Translations under genes and position numbers: made by a program
Shown: piece after piece, positions 25,135-32,710 of the stretch
Numbering within the stretch: the first letter of the stretch is position 1
Layout of the letters: every line of letters starts with the position of its first letter
The notes under the pieces: model-generated
Seen by the model: the letters and a program-made list of their open reading frames with translations, nothing else
The model's database searches: none
What the model was told of the DNA's origin: nothing
Origin: AG25 sp035517615
Lineage (GTDB): Bacteria; Gemmatimonadota; Gemmatimonadetes; Gemmatimonadales; GWC2-71-9
DNA length: 64,000 nt
Assembly (NCBI GenBank): GCA_035517615.1
Contig: DATIYM010000013.1
Location: forward strand, 56,401 to 120,400
Direction of reading: 5' to 3'

Positions 25135-26373
25135 TCAGGAGGTGTAGCTGGCGTTGATCCGGACATAGTCCGGCGTCAAGTCGCAAGTCCACACCACCGC
25201 CTCCGATCGACCGGCTGCAAGGTCGAGTCGGAGGCGGATTGTTTTCTGCTCGAACGCGTGGCGCGCGGCGTCGGGATCGGGGTGCGCCGTGGCGCCGTTG
25301 GCGGCGAGCGGTACCCAGCTCGGGCCGTCCTGCACGGCAAGCGACAACCGTTCGTCGGCGAGCGACACACCCGCCGCTCCCGCCGCCGCGAGCACTCGTC
25401 CCCAATTCGGGTCGGCGCCATAGATCGCGGTCTTGACGAGCGCCGAGCGGGCGATGGCGCGGCCGACGGCACGGGCGTCCGCTTCACTCGCCGCACCTGT
25501 CACCTGGATCTCGAGGACCTTCGTCGCGCCCTCCCCATCCGCCACCACCGCCAGCGCCAGGGTGCGTGCCACTTCGAACACCGCCGCCTCGAACTGCGCC
25601 GCGAGCGCGTCTCCGGCGCCGACGCGAACCCCCGAAGCCCCGTTGGCCAGGAGCAGCACCGTATCGTTGGTGCTGGTATCGCCGTCCACTGAAATGGAAT
25701 TGAACGTCCGGTCCGTGACCCGGGCGAGCAGGGGAGACAGAACGCTCGCCCGCACATCGGCATCGGTCGTCAGCACGACGAGCAGCGTGGCCATGTCGGG
25801 ATGAATCATTCCGGCGCCCTTCGCGATGCCGCCCACGACAATGGGTCCGTGTTCCGTGGCGAGCTCTACGGCGCAGTGCTTCGGACGGGTGTCCGTGGTC
25901 ATGATCGCCCGGGCGGCCTGTACGCCTGCAGCGGCTCCCGTGTTCAGCCTCGTCCCTGCCTCCCGCAGACCCGCTGCGACCTGGGCGACCGGCAATGGGA
26001 CCCCGATGACCCCCGTCGAGAGCACGAGCGCGGAGTGGCCGGGCAGGTCCGCCGCTTCTTCGGCCGCTCGCGCCATGGCCTGCGCCGCCTCGAGACCTTC
26101 CGCGCCGGTACATGCGTTCGCGATGCGCGCGTTCATGGCAACGGCTCTGATCTCGTCCGCATGCGACGACAGGAGCTGCTCGTCGTACAGGACCGGGGCC
26201 GCCCGCACGGCGTTGCGCGTGAACACCCCTGCCGTGTGGCACTGCCTCGCGCTCACGAGCAACGCCACGTCGAGCGCGCCATCGCTTTTCAGGCCGGCGT
26301 GGGCTGCCGCGGCTGCAAAATCACGGGGCGAGGTCACCGACCCGTGCGGAAGCGTGGCATGCGAGGCCGTCAT
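25135..26373 (-). CDS. argJ: Bifunctional glutamate N-acetyltransferase / amino-acid acetyltransferase
   Basis: Arginine biosynthesis: moves the acetyl group from N-acetylornithine to glutamate, and in bifunctional forms also acetylates glutamate from acetyl-CoA. The 412-residue precursor has the self-cleavage site in KGAGMIHPDMATLL, where Thr196 becomes the N-terminal nucleophile of the beta chain, plus the substrate-binding SVDGDTSTNDTVLLLANG and the terminal DYVRINASYTS. No other arg genes are next to it. Its stop abuts the stop of the opposing Ser/Lys-rich peptide gene. Confidence 0.95.
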   Translation of the reverse strand: MTASHATLPHGSVTSPRDFAAAAAHAGLKSDGALDVALLVSARQCHTAGVFTRNAVRAAPVLYDEQLLSSHADEIRAVAMNARIANACTGAEGLEAAQAMARAAEEAADLPGHSALVLSTGVIGVPLPVAQVAAGLREAGTRLNTGAAAGVQAARAIMTTDTRPKHCAVELATEHGPIVVGGIAKGAGMIHPDMATLLVVLTTDADVRASVLSPLLARVTDRTFNSISVDGDTSTNDTVLLLANGASGVRVGAGDALAAQFEAAVFEVARTLALAVVADGEGATKVLEIQVTGAASEADARAVGRAIARSALVKTAIYGADPNWGRVLAAAGAAGVSLADERLSLAVQDGPSWVPLAANGATAHPDPDAARHAFEQKTIRLRLDLAAGRSEAVVWTCDLTPDYVRINASYTS

Positions 26374-26460
26374 CGGCCGTCAAGATAGCGGGCACTCATC
26401 GCTTGTGTAACCGTTCCCCGCTTTTTATCATAGCGCAACCTTCCCGGGAGGCCTCGTTCG

Positions 26461-27576
26461 ATGTCGGACCCGTTCTTGAGCTCCGACGAATACGACGAAC
26501 GTGCGCATCAGCTCTACAACGAAGGACAGTACGACGACGCGCTCGAGACGCTGCGCGAGGGGCTGGCGCTGTACCCGCAGGCGGTCGAGCTCTACGTGGG
26601 GATGGGGTATGCCCGACTGGCGCGCGACGAGTTTATCTGGGCGCGACGCGCGTTCGAGGAGGCGCTAAGCCTCGACCCAGGCCACGAGGATGCACTGGCG
26701 GGCCTCGGGGAGGTGCTCCTCAAATTCGGGGAGCGTGATGGCGCCGTGGCGTGTTTCGACCGCATTCTCGCGCTCGGATTCAAGGACGACCACGACCTGA
26801 TGTTGCAGGTTGGCCGGGCGCTGTTCCGGGAGAACGTGCTCGAGCAGGCGCGCCGGTTTTTCGAGATTGCCGTCGCCGCTCATCCCGACTCCGCCGATGC
26901 GGCGGCCTGCATCGGCTACGCCACCCATCGGCTCGCTGACGAAGGCGGAGCGCTCTCCTGGCTCCGCAAAGCGCTCGAGATCGAACCGTCGCATGGTGAG
27001 GCGCGCATCTACCTCGCCAACCTGCTGTACGATCGCGGCGAGTACGAGGCCGCGCTGTTTCATCTCGAACGCACCGAGCCCGACGAGCACTTCGACGGCC
27101 TCGCGATCTGGCGGCTGGTCGAGCTGAAGAAGAGCGTGTACCGCCTTCCCGACGACGATCCGGAGCTCGTCCCCTGGCATACCCGGCTGGAGGAGCTTGC
27201 GGGCGAGGCCGATCCCGACGATCTCGTGCTCGCCGAAATCGAGGCGACGGGACCGGACGGGCAGATCCGTGATCCGCGCCAGCTCGAGCTGTTCGGGACT
27301 TTGCTCACCGAGCTCAAGGGCATGCGCCAGCGCGCGGGCGCGGAAGTGCACCGTGTGAGCACTCCCGCCGGCGTGACCTATGTCGGGACGTGGGAGGAAA
27401 TTGTCCGGCAGATGAAGGACGAGGCGGTCGAGTGGGCGGCCGGGTCGCTCGAAGAGTACATGCTCGCGAGCGCGCGGCGGGGGCGGAGGGAGACCGGTAT
27501 CGCGATTCCGGCGAGCGATCCCGAGAGCTTTATCCGCGGCAGCGCGGACGCGGGGCTACTGCGAATCCTGCATTGA
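26461..27576 (+). CDS. TPR-repeat protein
   Basis: A 371-residue cytosolic protein with five to six tetratricopeptide repeats over residues about 10-215. Examples are AHQLYNEGQYDDALETLREGLALYPQ and LLKFGERDGAVACFDRILALGFK. A C-terminal region of about 120 residues reads TYVGTWEEIVRQMKDEAVEWAAGSLEEYMLASARR and may be a separate partner-binding part. TPR proteins are scaffolds, and no enzyme domain is present. GGGAGG lies upstream of the ATG. It is a single-gene unit, convergent with the DoxX gene. Confidence 0.85.
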   Translation: MSDPFLSSDEYDERAHQLYNEGQYDDALETLREGLALYPQAVELYVGMGYARLARDEFIWARRAFEEALSLDPGHEDALAGLGEVLLKFGERDGAVACFDRILALGFKDDHDLMLQVGRALFRENVLEQARRFFEIAVAAHPDSADAAACIGYATHRLADEGGALSWLRKALEIEPSHGEARIYLANLLYDRGEYEAALFHLERTEPDEHFDGLAIWRLVELKKSVYRLPDDDPELVPWHTRLEELAGEADPDDLVLAEIEATGPDGQIRDPRQLELFGTLLTELKGMRQRAGAEVHRVSTPAGVTYVGTWEEIVRQMKDEAVEWAAGSLEEYMLASARRGRRETGIAIPASDPESFIRGSADAGLLRILH

Positions 27577-27584
27577 ATCAGCGC

Positions 27585-27977
27585 TCAGGATTGCGGTCGG
27601 CGCCGTAACCCGATCGCGATGCTCAGGGGCCCGTCGCCCAGGGCAACGAGCGTGAGGGCTCCCGCGAACAGCAGCGCCTCGAGCTCGAAGCTCGTGCCGC
27701 GAGGCAGCTGCACCCGAACGATGGCCACCAGCATTTCTACGGCCATGCACGCCGCCCAGACCCTCGTGAATATTCCGAGCAGCACACACGCGGCGCCCAC
27801 CGTTTCGACCAAAATGACCGCGAGCGCCGCGAGGTTCGCGAGCGGGATTCCGATGCTGAGGAAGAACCCAGCGAGTGCGGGGATCCCGTTGTGCCACTTC
27901 ACGAGCCCGTGATGCAGGAACACGCCACCCACGGCGAGGCGCATGAACAGCGCGGCGTATGGCGTGAGTCGGTTCAA
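27585..27977 (-). CDS. DoxX family membrane protein
   Basis: A 130-residue protein with four membrane helices and the DoxX pattern: LFMRLAVGGVFLHHGLVKW, GFFLSIGIPLANLAALAVILVETVGAACVLLG and a final LLFAGALTLVALGDGPLSI. DoxX proteins occur with thiosulfate:quinone oxidoreductase or in redox-stress complexes, but many are orphans. The TTG start at 27977 is set by the TTGA overlap with the upstream SpeD-like gene; the open frame upstream of it is the other gene's shadow. Confidence 0.82.
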   Translation of the reverse strand: MNRLTPYAALFMRLAVGGVFLHHGLVKWHNGIPALAGFFLSIGIPLANLAALAVILVETVGAACVLLGIFTRVWAACMAVEMLVAIVRVQLPRGTSFELEALLFAGALTLVALGDGPLSIAIGLRRRPQS

Positions 27978-28369
27978 CCGGCCTCCGACGCCGTGGCGGC
28001 GGGGACAGAGCCGCGCCGCTTCGATTCCATGTGAATGTGACGCGCGCCCAGACGGCGCGCGATCACGTCGAGCCCCCGCTGAGCGTTCACGACCCCTATT
28101 CCGGCAACGTCCACGAAACACAGTCCCGCGTCCGGAACCGCTTCCAGTACCACGTGGCCGCCCTGGCACAAGAGCATCGCGCCGGTTCCTCGCGGTCCGA
28201 TGGTGACGAGCGGGGGATTGGCGGCACTCAATCCGGCGGCGTTCGCGGCCGCGACCAGGAGCCCGGCGAGCCCCTGGCTGTCGCGCAAGTGCACCGCCGG
28301 GACTCCGTCGAGCTCGGCCAGCGACTGCTCGAGCGTCAAGGGTTCGGGCGACCGCGGGAGCTGGTGCAC
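27974..28369 (-). CDS. SpeD-like (S-adenosylmethionine decarboxylase fold) protein lacking catalytic residues
   Basis: A 131-residue protein. Residues 61-115 align without gaps to the core of bacterial AdoMet decarboxylase (family pattern GVxGVLLLAESHLxIHTWPExGYxALDVFTCG). In this protein the self-cleaving Glu-Ser pair is Gly70-Gly71, the catalytic His is Glu76 and the catalytic Cys is Ile91, while the framework Pro79, Gly82, Asp87 and Gly92 are kept. It is therefore probably not a pyruvoyl enzyme. It sits between a cNMP-binding protein and DoxX, overlapping the latter. The fold is inferred by hand alignment. Confidence 0.6.
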   Translation of the reverse strand: MHQLPRSPEPLTLEQSLAELDGVPAVHLRDSQGLAGLLVAAANAAGLSAANPPLVTIGPRGTGAMLLCQGGHVVLEAVPDAGLCFVDVAGIGVVNAQRGLDVIARRLGARHIHMESKRRGSVPAATASEAG

Positions 28370-28370
28370 G

Positions 28371-28829
28371 CTAGAACATCGACATCGCGAGAAACGAACG
28401 GAGGTTATCGTTCGTCACCCGGAGTCGAGCGGACAACAACCGCACCACGGACCACAGCACCTTGTACGCGATATCGCGATTGAAATCGAGCAGCAACTCG
28501 AAATCGGAACGGGAGATGGTGATCAGCGTGCAGGCGGAATTAGCGATCGCATCGGTGGAACGCTCGGAACGATCGAAAATCGACATCTCGCCGAAACAGG
28601 CGCCGGGCTTGAGCACCGCCAGGGCTTCTTCGCCGGACCCCGGAATGGTCCGCGAAATCCGGACATCGCCTTCGGAGATGATGAACAGCCGGTTGCCCGG
28701 CTCGCCTTCCTTGAAGACATATTGTCCCGGCGTGTGGCGCTGCTCCCGGCACACTTCGGCTATGCGGGCCAGCTCGCCCGCGTCCAAGTCCTGGAAGATC
28801 GCCGCCTGCTTCAATAGCTCGAGATTCAC
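28371..28829 (-). CDS. Stand-alone cyclic-nucleotide-binding domain protein
   Basis: A 152-residue protein made of one Crp-type cNMP-binding beta-roll: FQDLDAGELARIAEVCREQRHTPGQYVFKEGEPGNRLFIISEGDVRIS and then the phosphate-binding cassette region KPGACFGEMSIFDRSERSTDAIA. It keeps the FGEMSIF core. A dimerisation helix follows, but there is no DNA-binding helix-turn-helix, so it senses a nucleotide or acts through a partner. The GTG start lies inside a palindrome just 20 bases from the divergent GTG of the next gene. Confidence 0.88.
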   Translation of the reverse strand: MNLELLKQAAIFQDLDAGELARIAEVCREQRHTPGQYVFKEGEPGNRLFIISEGDVRISRTIPGSGEEALAVLKPGACFGEMSIFDRSERSTDAIANSACTLITISRSDFELLLDFNRDIAYKVLWSVVRLLSARLRVTNDNLRSFLAMSMF

Positions 28830-28854
28830 GGCGTGAAGCTAAGATTCACGTGAA
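28822..28854. promoter_or_regulatory. Twin palindromes carrying both start codons of a divergent gene pair
   Basis: TTCACG-G-CGTGAA (28825-28837) contains the minus-strand GTG, and TTCACGTGAA (28845-28854) contains the plus-strand GTG. The words AGATTCACG at 28822-28830 and 28842-28850 are direct repeats exactly 20 bases apart, close to two helical turns. Only 20 bases lie between the start codons, so neither gene has room for a normal promoter and leader. The layout suggests a shared operator, with leaderless transcripts or promoters inside the opposing genes. Confidence 0.5.
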
Positions 28855-29374
28855 CGACCGGCAAGAGAAACCCTGGGTCACGTGGGCGGATGTGCTTACC
28901 GCACTGCGTGTTCCGCTTGCGCTGGCATTTCCGTTTCTCCCCAATCACGAATGGCAGCTCGCCGTGCTCGGCGTCGTCGCCGCTTCCGATGTTTTCGACG
29001 GCATGCTCGCGCGGCGCATCGGCGGCTCCCGAACCGGGACCGTGCTCGATCCGATCGCCGACAAGCTGTTCATGGCGATCGCGTTCCTCACCCTGGCGCG
29101 TTCATCGGGACTCCTCCCCATCGAGATCGTCGCGGTGCTGGGCCGCGATATCGTCGCGATCCTCGGCTTTCTTGGCAGCGTCATGCTGCGACGCACACTG
29201 GCGCTGCCCGCGCGCGCCGGCGGGAAAGCCGTCACGGTCGGGCAGATTCTGACCCTGGTTGCCGCCATCGTCCAATCCACACTCGTGCGGCCGCTCGCGT
29301 GGGCGACGGCCGCGGTCGGTCTGTACGCAATTTGGGACTACGGTCGAGCCGCGGCCGCGGCTCGTCGCGCATGA
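28850..29374 (+). CDS. CDP-alcohol phosphatidyltransferase family protein
   Basis: A 174-residue inner-membrane enzyme with the full CDP-alcohol signature D-x2-D-G-x2-A-R-x8-G-x3-D-x3-D in SDVFDGMLARRIGGSRTGTVLDPIADK. It joins an alcohol such as glycerol-3-phosphate to CDP-diacylglycerol to make a phospholipid head group. It is similar in size to PgsA, but the acceptor cannot be read from sequence. About five membrane helices are visible. Its stop overlaps the start of the next gene (ATGA). Confidence 0.9.
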   Translation: MNDRQEKPWVTWADVLTALRVPLALAFPFLPNHEWQLAVLGVVAASDVFDGMLARRIGGSRTGTVLDPIADKLFMAIAFLTLARSSGLLPIEIVAVLGRDIVAILGFLGSVMLRRTLALPARAGGKAVTVGQILTLVAAIVQSTLVRPLAWATAAVGLYAIWDYGRAAAAARRA

Positions 29375-29907
29375 CGGACCGCCGCGCCCGACTTGGCTTG
29401 GCGTTCTCGGCCGTGCTGCTGGCGGCGGCACCGCTCGTGGGCCAGACGTTTCGTCCGCCGCCGGTGCAGCATAGTGCGGGGGGAACACGCTTCGGTTTGT
29501 TCGGGTTCGGGATGAGAGCGGGGGCGGACATGAATCAAGGCGGGCAGTTCGTGCTCTCGGCGACGCTCGATATCGGAGATCTGTTCACGCGGCGCCTGCG
29601 CATGCGGCCGTCCGGCGATATCGGCGTCGGAAACGGCGCGAACTCGTATTCCGGGAGCTTTGAACTCCTGTACCGGCTCACGGACGACGAACGGTCGCTC
29701 AGCCCATACGTCGGCGGCGGGCTCGCGCTCGCGGGCCATGCGCAGTGCGGAACGGACTCAGGGTGTCCGTCGCTCTGGTTCAACACCGTGCTCGGCCTCG
29801 AGATTCGCTTTCGCTCGACGTTCAACTGGGTGCTCGAGTACCACGCCATGGACGCGTTCCAGCGGAATCGCCTCTATCTCGGACTCACCACGCGGCGGGG
29901 GAACTAG
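29371..29907 (+). CDS. Small outer-membrane beta-barrel protein
   Basis: A 178-residue protein with a signal peptide (LGLAFSAVLLAAAPLVGQ) and a mature part of alternating hydrophobic strands: FVLSATLDIGDLFTRRLRMRPSGDIGVGNG, YSGSFELLYRLT, LSPYVGGGLALAG, WVLEYHAMDAFQRNRLYLGLTTRR. This fits an eight-stranded OmpX/OmpA-like barrel. Two Cys (CGTDSGC) in one external loop likely form a disulfide. The function is unknown. It is coupled to the phosphatidyltransferase gene upstream and abuts the OsmC gene. Confidence 0.75.
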   Translation: MTDRRARLGLAFSAVLLAAAPLVGQTFRPPPVQHSAGGTRFGLFGFGMRAGADMNQGGQFVLSATLDIGDLFTRRLRMRPSGDIGVGNGANSYSGSFELLYRLTDDERSLSPYVGGGLALAGHAQCGTDSGCPSLWFNTVLGLEIRFRSTFNWVLEYHAMDAFQRNRLYLGLTTRRGN

Positions 29908-30312
29908 ATGGCCGGGCGAGACGTGACCGTCCGCTGGCGCGAACGGATGCTGTTCGAGGGAGGCGCGAGCGGCAAGCCGGCCATCCTCGTCGATGGTAAC
30001 GGCGCCGAAGCCACGAGCCCGGTCGAGCTGCTGCTGCTCGCGGCTGCAACCTGTTCCGCGGCCGACGTCGTCTCGATTCTCGAAAAGCAGCGCGTCGGCC
30101 TCAAGGCGCTCGACATCCAGGTCCGGGGAACGCGGCGTGACGCTCAGCCGCGCCGGTACACGAGCATTCACTTCTCCTTCGCCGTGTCGGGCGAGGGGGC
30201 CGATGAAGCGAAGGCGCGCAGAGCGATCGATCTCTCGATCGAAAAGTATTGTTCGGTGCTCGCGTCGTTCGCTCCCGATATTCCCGTCACCTACGACCTC
30301 GTCATTCGCTAA
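29908..30312 (+). CDS. OsmC family peroxiredoxin-like protein
   Basis: A 134-residue protein of the OsmC/Ohr fold. The two redox Cys are visible: AATCSAADVVSILEKQR in the central helix and EKYCSVLAS near the end. The framework phrase EATSPVELLLLAAATC is typical of the YhfA-like OsmC subgroup. It likely reduces organic peroxides or fatty-acid hydroperoxides. It begins at the base after the barrel stop codon, so it is co-transcribed. Confidence 0.92.
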   Translation: MAGRDVTVRWRERMLFEGGASGKPAILVDGNGAEATSPVELLLLAAATCSAADVVSILEKQRVGLKALDIQVRGTRRDAQPRRYTSIHFSFAVSGEGADEAKARRAIDLSIEKYCSVLASFAPDIPVTYDLVIR

Positions 30313-30334
30313 CGCGATTGGCCGGCCGGCGCTT

Positions 30335-30799
30335 GTGGCGGCGGCCGTCTGCGTCATAGCACGGCCGCAGCCCGTCTCCGGCCAGCGTCTCGCTTCCTCA
30401 TCCGGCCACCCCACCGAGCTCGAAGTCGGCGCGATGGCGGTGCTCGCGAGCCGCGATTTTGGCGGTCCGGAGCTCGGGTTCGCGTTCCGTCCGGGAGGGC
30501 AAAGCCGTCTGGTCGTCCGCTCGGGGTTTGGCGTGGAGCAAGGCGCGGCCGCGTTCCGGGCCGAAGCCGCGGCGCAGTTCGTTCTCTGGCCACTCGCGGT
30601 TTCGGGCGTCACGCCGCTCGTCGCGCTGGGGCTCGCGGCCCGAGGTGCCGAACACACCCACGGGGCCGGGTACCTGCTTGCGTCACTGGGCGTGGAACAG
30701 GCCCCGGGGCGATCGCATGGCTGGTATATCGATGCGGGCGTGGGAGGGGGGGTTCGGGTGGCCGCCGGCATGCATTGGCGCTGGTTCCACCACCCGTGA
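30335..30799 (+). CDS. Probable outer-membrane or exported protein of unknown function
   Basis: A protein of about 154 residues with a short signal-like start (AAAVCVIARPQPVSGQ). The mature part is rich in Gly and alternating hydrophobics (LEVGAMAVLASRDFGGPELGFAFRPGG, FRAEAAAQFVLWPLAV, GWYIDAGVGGGVRVAAGMHWRWF), like another small barrel. The start is not clear. I use GTG 30335; a rare ATT at 30319 would give a better signal peptide. A strong terminator follows the stop. The frame is open upstream only as a shadow of OsmC. Confidence 0.55.
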   Translation: MAAAVCVIARPQPVSGQRLASSSGHPTELEVGAMAVLASRDFGGPELGFAFRPGGQSRLVVRSGFGVEQGAAAFRAEAAAQFVLWPLAVSGVTPLVALGLAARGAEHTHGAGYLLASLGVEQAPGRSHGWYIDAGVGGGVRVAAGMHWRWFHHP

Positions 30800-30805
30800 A
30801 AACAG

Positions 30806-30836
30806 CGGGGCGCCCGTTTGGGGGGGCGCCCCGTTT
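30806..30836 (+). terminator. Rho-independent terminator after the barrel/OsmC operon
   Basis: CGGGGCGCCC (30806-30815) pairs perfectly with GGGCGCCCCG (30824-30833) around an eight-base loop and is followed by TTTC. It lies seven bases after the stop of the last gene of the operon and just before the stop of the convergent small gene. Confidence 0.85.
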
Positions 30837-30858
30837 CAGGTCACGGCAACCGCGCGGT

Positions 30859-31149
30859 TCAGCTCTCGACCACCACGGCGTTCCTGGGCTGGACGGGGCG
30901 GCAGTAACGTTCGCCCAGCACGCGCAGCTCGGCGAGCTGCTCGTCGTCGAGCCCTTCATAGCGATCCTTCAGGTAGAGCATCGTATCGTCGAACCACTCG
31001 CTCTGATGCTCGGGAGTCGCTTCGAGTACGCCACACCGCAGGATATGCGAGAACAGCTCGTCACGAGCCTGTTCCAGGGCGGTCGGGGTCTGCGTTCTGC
31101 GGTTTTCCGGACGCGGTTTTCCCATTCGGGGTTGTTCCCTTCTGTCCAT
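30859..31149 (-). CDS. Small conserved-looking hypothetical protein
   Basis: A 96-residue cytosolic protein. The first 25 residues are basic and polar (REQPRMGKPRPENRRTQTP), followed by a helical domain LFSHILRCGVLEATPEHQSEWFDDTMLYLKDRYEGLDDEQLAELRVLGERYCRP. Two Cys flank the domain. No family is recognised. I place the start at the ATG 31149, but the ATG at 31125 is also possible. Its upstream region is shared with the divergent 31293 operon. Confidence 0.6.
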   Translation of the reverse strand: MDRREQPRMGKPRPENRRTQTPTALEQARDELFSHILRCGVLEATPEHQSEWFDDTMLYLKDRYEGLDDEQLAELRVLGERYCRPVQPRNAVVVES

Positions 31150-31244
31150 GGTGCAACACGTTGTGATATTGGGTATTTCGGAGGCCGCAATGTAACACGA
31201 TCCGAGAAGCGATGCCAAGTGGCGACGCCATCCCTCGAGTGTGG

Positions 31245-31250
31245 TATAAT
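31245..31250 (+). promoter_or_regulatory. Perfect -10 box (TATAAT) upstream of the DsbA/VKOR operon
   Basis: TATAAT stands out in a GC-rich region 43 bases before the ATG at 31293. The -35 position, about 31222-31227, is GC-rich and does not match TTGACA, so the promoter may rely on an activator or on an extended -10 (TGTGG precedes it). Confidence 0.5.
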
Positions 31251-31292
31251 CACTCAGTGGCGGCTGATGGGTGACACACGAGCTGGAGAAGG

Positions 31293-31616
31293 ATGGGTGT
31301 GGGTATGAGCGAAGAAGAAGTCTACGGTCCCGAACGCGCGGAACGGTTGGTGGCGCTGTTGCGGGCCCTGGCTGCCCGGATTCAGGAGCTCGATCGGGCC
31401 AATCGCCTGCTCGAGGCGGCGCCCGAGCTGCAGAAACTCTTCGGCAATGCGCGCAGCGAGCTGTTTCACTACGAGGTCCGGGTAACCTACGATACCCCCG
31501 AAGTCGCGGAGAGCCGGCGCATCGTGGAAGACGCGGAGCGCCGGGCGCGCAGTATCGAGTTCGATGCGGACGAGGATGACGAAGACACTCCCTGGGGAGG
31601 GAAACCAGAAGCATGA
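31293..31616 (+). CDS. Small coiled-coil hypothetical protein
   Basis: A 107-residue acidic protein. Residues about 12-45 form a heptad-like helix (ERLVALLRALAARIQELDRANRLLEAAPELQKLF), then HYEVRVTYDTPEVAESRRIVEDAERRARSIEF and a very acidic tail (DADEDDEDTP). No catalytic motif. The ATG at 31293 has GGAGAAGG upstream; the ATG at 31305 is an alternative. Its stop overlaps the DsbA-like gene by ATGA, so it may help that membrane module, though the link is only positional. Confidence 0.7.
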   Translation: MGVGMSEEEVYGPERAERLVALLRALAARIQELDRANRLLEAAPELQKLFGNARSELFHYEVRVTYDTPEVAESRRIVEDAERRARSIEFDADEDDEDTPWGGKPEA

Positions 31617-32281
31617 AAGGCTTCTATCTCGCGGTCGTCGCGGTTTTGGTGATCGGGATCGGATGGCTCGTCTATCAGGCCCGGAGCAAGCCGGGCCAGG
31701 GTGCCGGCTTGGGCGCCGAGGAGCCTGTCCCCGCCGCCACCGACGGGTTCCGCGGGTACGCGATGGGCAACGACTCAGCGCGGATTCAGATCACCGAGTA
31801 CTCGGATTTCGAGTGTCCGTATTGCGCCGCGTTCGCCACCGTGCAGATGCCGGAGGTGCGCGAACAACTGATCGCGACCGGGCGTGTCTTCTGGCGCTAC
31901 CGCGATTTCCCCCTCTCCTCGCACAAGTGGTCCCGGTTGGCGGCGCTTGCGGCGCAGTGCGCCGGTGAGCAGGGCAAGTTCTGGGACATGCACGACCAGC
32001 TGTTCGGACACCGCGATTGGGTCGAGCGGGACAAGGACCCCACCGATGTGTTTCACGGATTCGCTCAGGCGATCGGACTGGATCTGGCGCGCTACGACGA
32101 GTGCGTGAAGTCGCGGCGCTATGCGGGCCGGATTCAAGCGAGTCTCGAGGAGGGGCAGGCGCTCCATATTCAGGGCACGCCCACGTTCTTCGTGAACGGC
32201 CGCCACTTTGAGGGCCGCGCCACTTCCGACGCCTTCAAGGCGATCGTGGACAGCCTGAGCGCGGCGCGGCGCAAAGGTTGA
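31613..32281 (+). CDS. Membrane-anchored DsbA-family thiol oxidoreductase
   Basis: A 222-residue protein with one N-terminal anchor (YLAVVAVLVIGIGWLVY) and a periplasmic thioredoxin fold with a helical insert. The active site is CPYC in YSDFECPYCAAFA, and the cis-Pro loop is IQGTPTFFVNGR. It belongs to the DSBA-like thioredoxin_4 group. It probably inserts disulfides into exported proteins and is re-oxidised by the VKOR-type protein encoded next, whose ATG shares one base with its stop. Confidence 0.92.
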   Translation: MKGFYLAVVAVLVIGIGWLVYQARSKPGQGAGLGAEEPVPAATDGFRGYAMGNDSARIQITEYSDFECPYCAAFATVQMPEVREQLIATGRVFWRYRDFPLSSHKWSRLAALAAQCAGEQGKFWDMHDQLFGHRDWVERDKDPTDVFHGFAQAIGLDLARYDECVKSRRYAGRIQASLEEGQALHIQGTPTFFVNGRHFEGRATSDAFKAIVDSLSAARRKG

Positions 32282-32697
32282 TGCGCCGGCAGGCCACGGC
32301 GTTGCTCGCGCTCACTGGCTGTTTCATCGCTCTCTATCTCTGGCTCCACAAGATCGGTATGATCGGGCAACTCACCTGTGGAACGGGGAGCTGCGAGGCG
32401 GTGCAGGCCAGCCGCTATGCGGACTTCGGCGGGCTCCCGGTCGCGCTCTACGGCGTCATCGGGTACGCTATGCTGTTCGCCGTGAGCCTGGTCGGCGCGC
32501 TCCCGGCCAATCTGTCCCGCCGCGAGCCCGACGTCGCGCTCGCCGTCCTCGCCTCGATCGGCTTCGCCTTCACGCTCTATCTCACCGCCATCGAGCTGTT
32601 CGTCTTGCATGAGATCTGCCGCTGGTGCGTGGCGTCCGCCGTCATCATCACGGCCATCTGGCTCCTGAATCTCGCGGGCTTTCGTCGGCGCGCGTGA
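32281..32697 (+). CDS. Vitamin K epoxide reductase (VKOR) family protein
   Basis: A 138-residue four-helix inner-membrane protein that re-oxidises a DsbA-like partner with quinone, replacing DsbB. It has the loop Cys pair in CGTGSCEAVQASRY and the active CRWC motif in LHEICRWCVASAV. The ATG at 32281 (TGATG junction) is preferred over a TTG one codon earlier. The gene order DsbA-like then VKOR is a known functional pairing. Confidence 0.9.
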   Translation: MRRQATALLALTGCFIALYLWLHKIGMIGQLTCGTGSCEAVQASRYADFGGLPVALYGVIGYAMLFAVSLVGALPANLSRREPDVALAVLASIGFAFTLYLTAIELFVLHEICRWCVASAVIITAIWLLNLAGFRRRA

Positions 32698-32710
32698 GCG
32701 CCGCTCGTTC

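Noticed and set aside
31245..31250. TATAAT as a full consensus promoter with -35
   Set aside because: Kept only as a -10 element. The -35 position is GC-rich and I could not find TTGACA at normal spacing.
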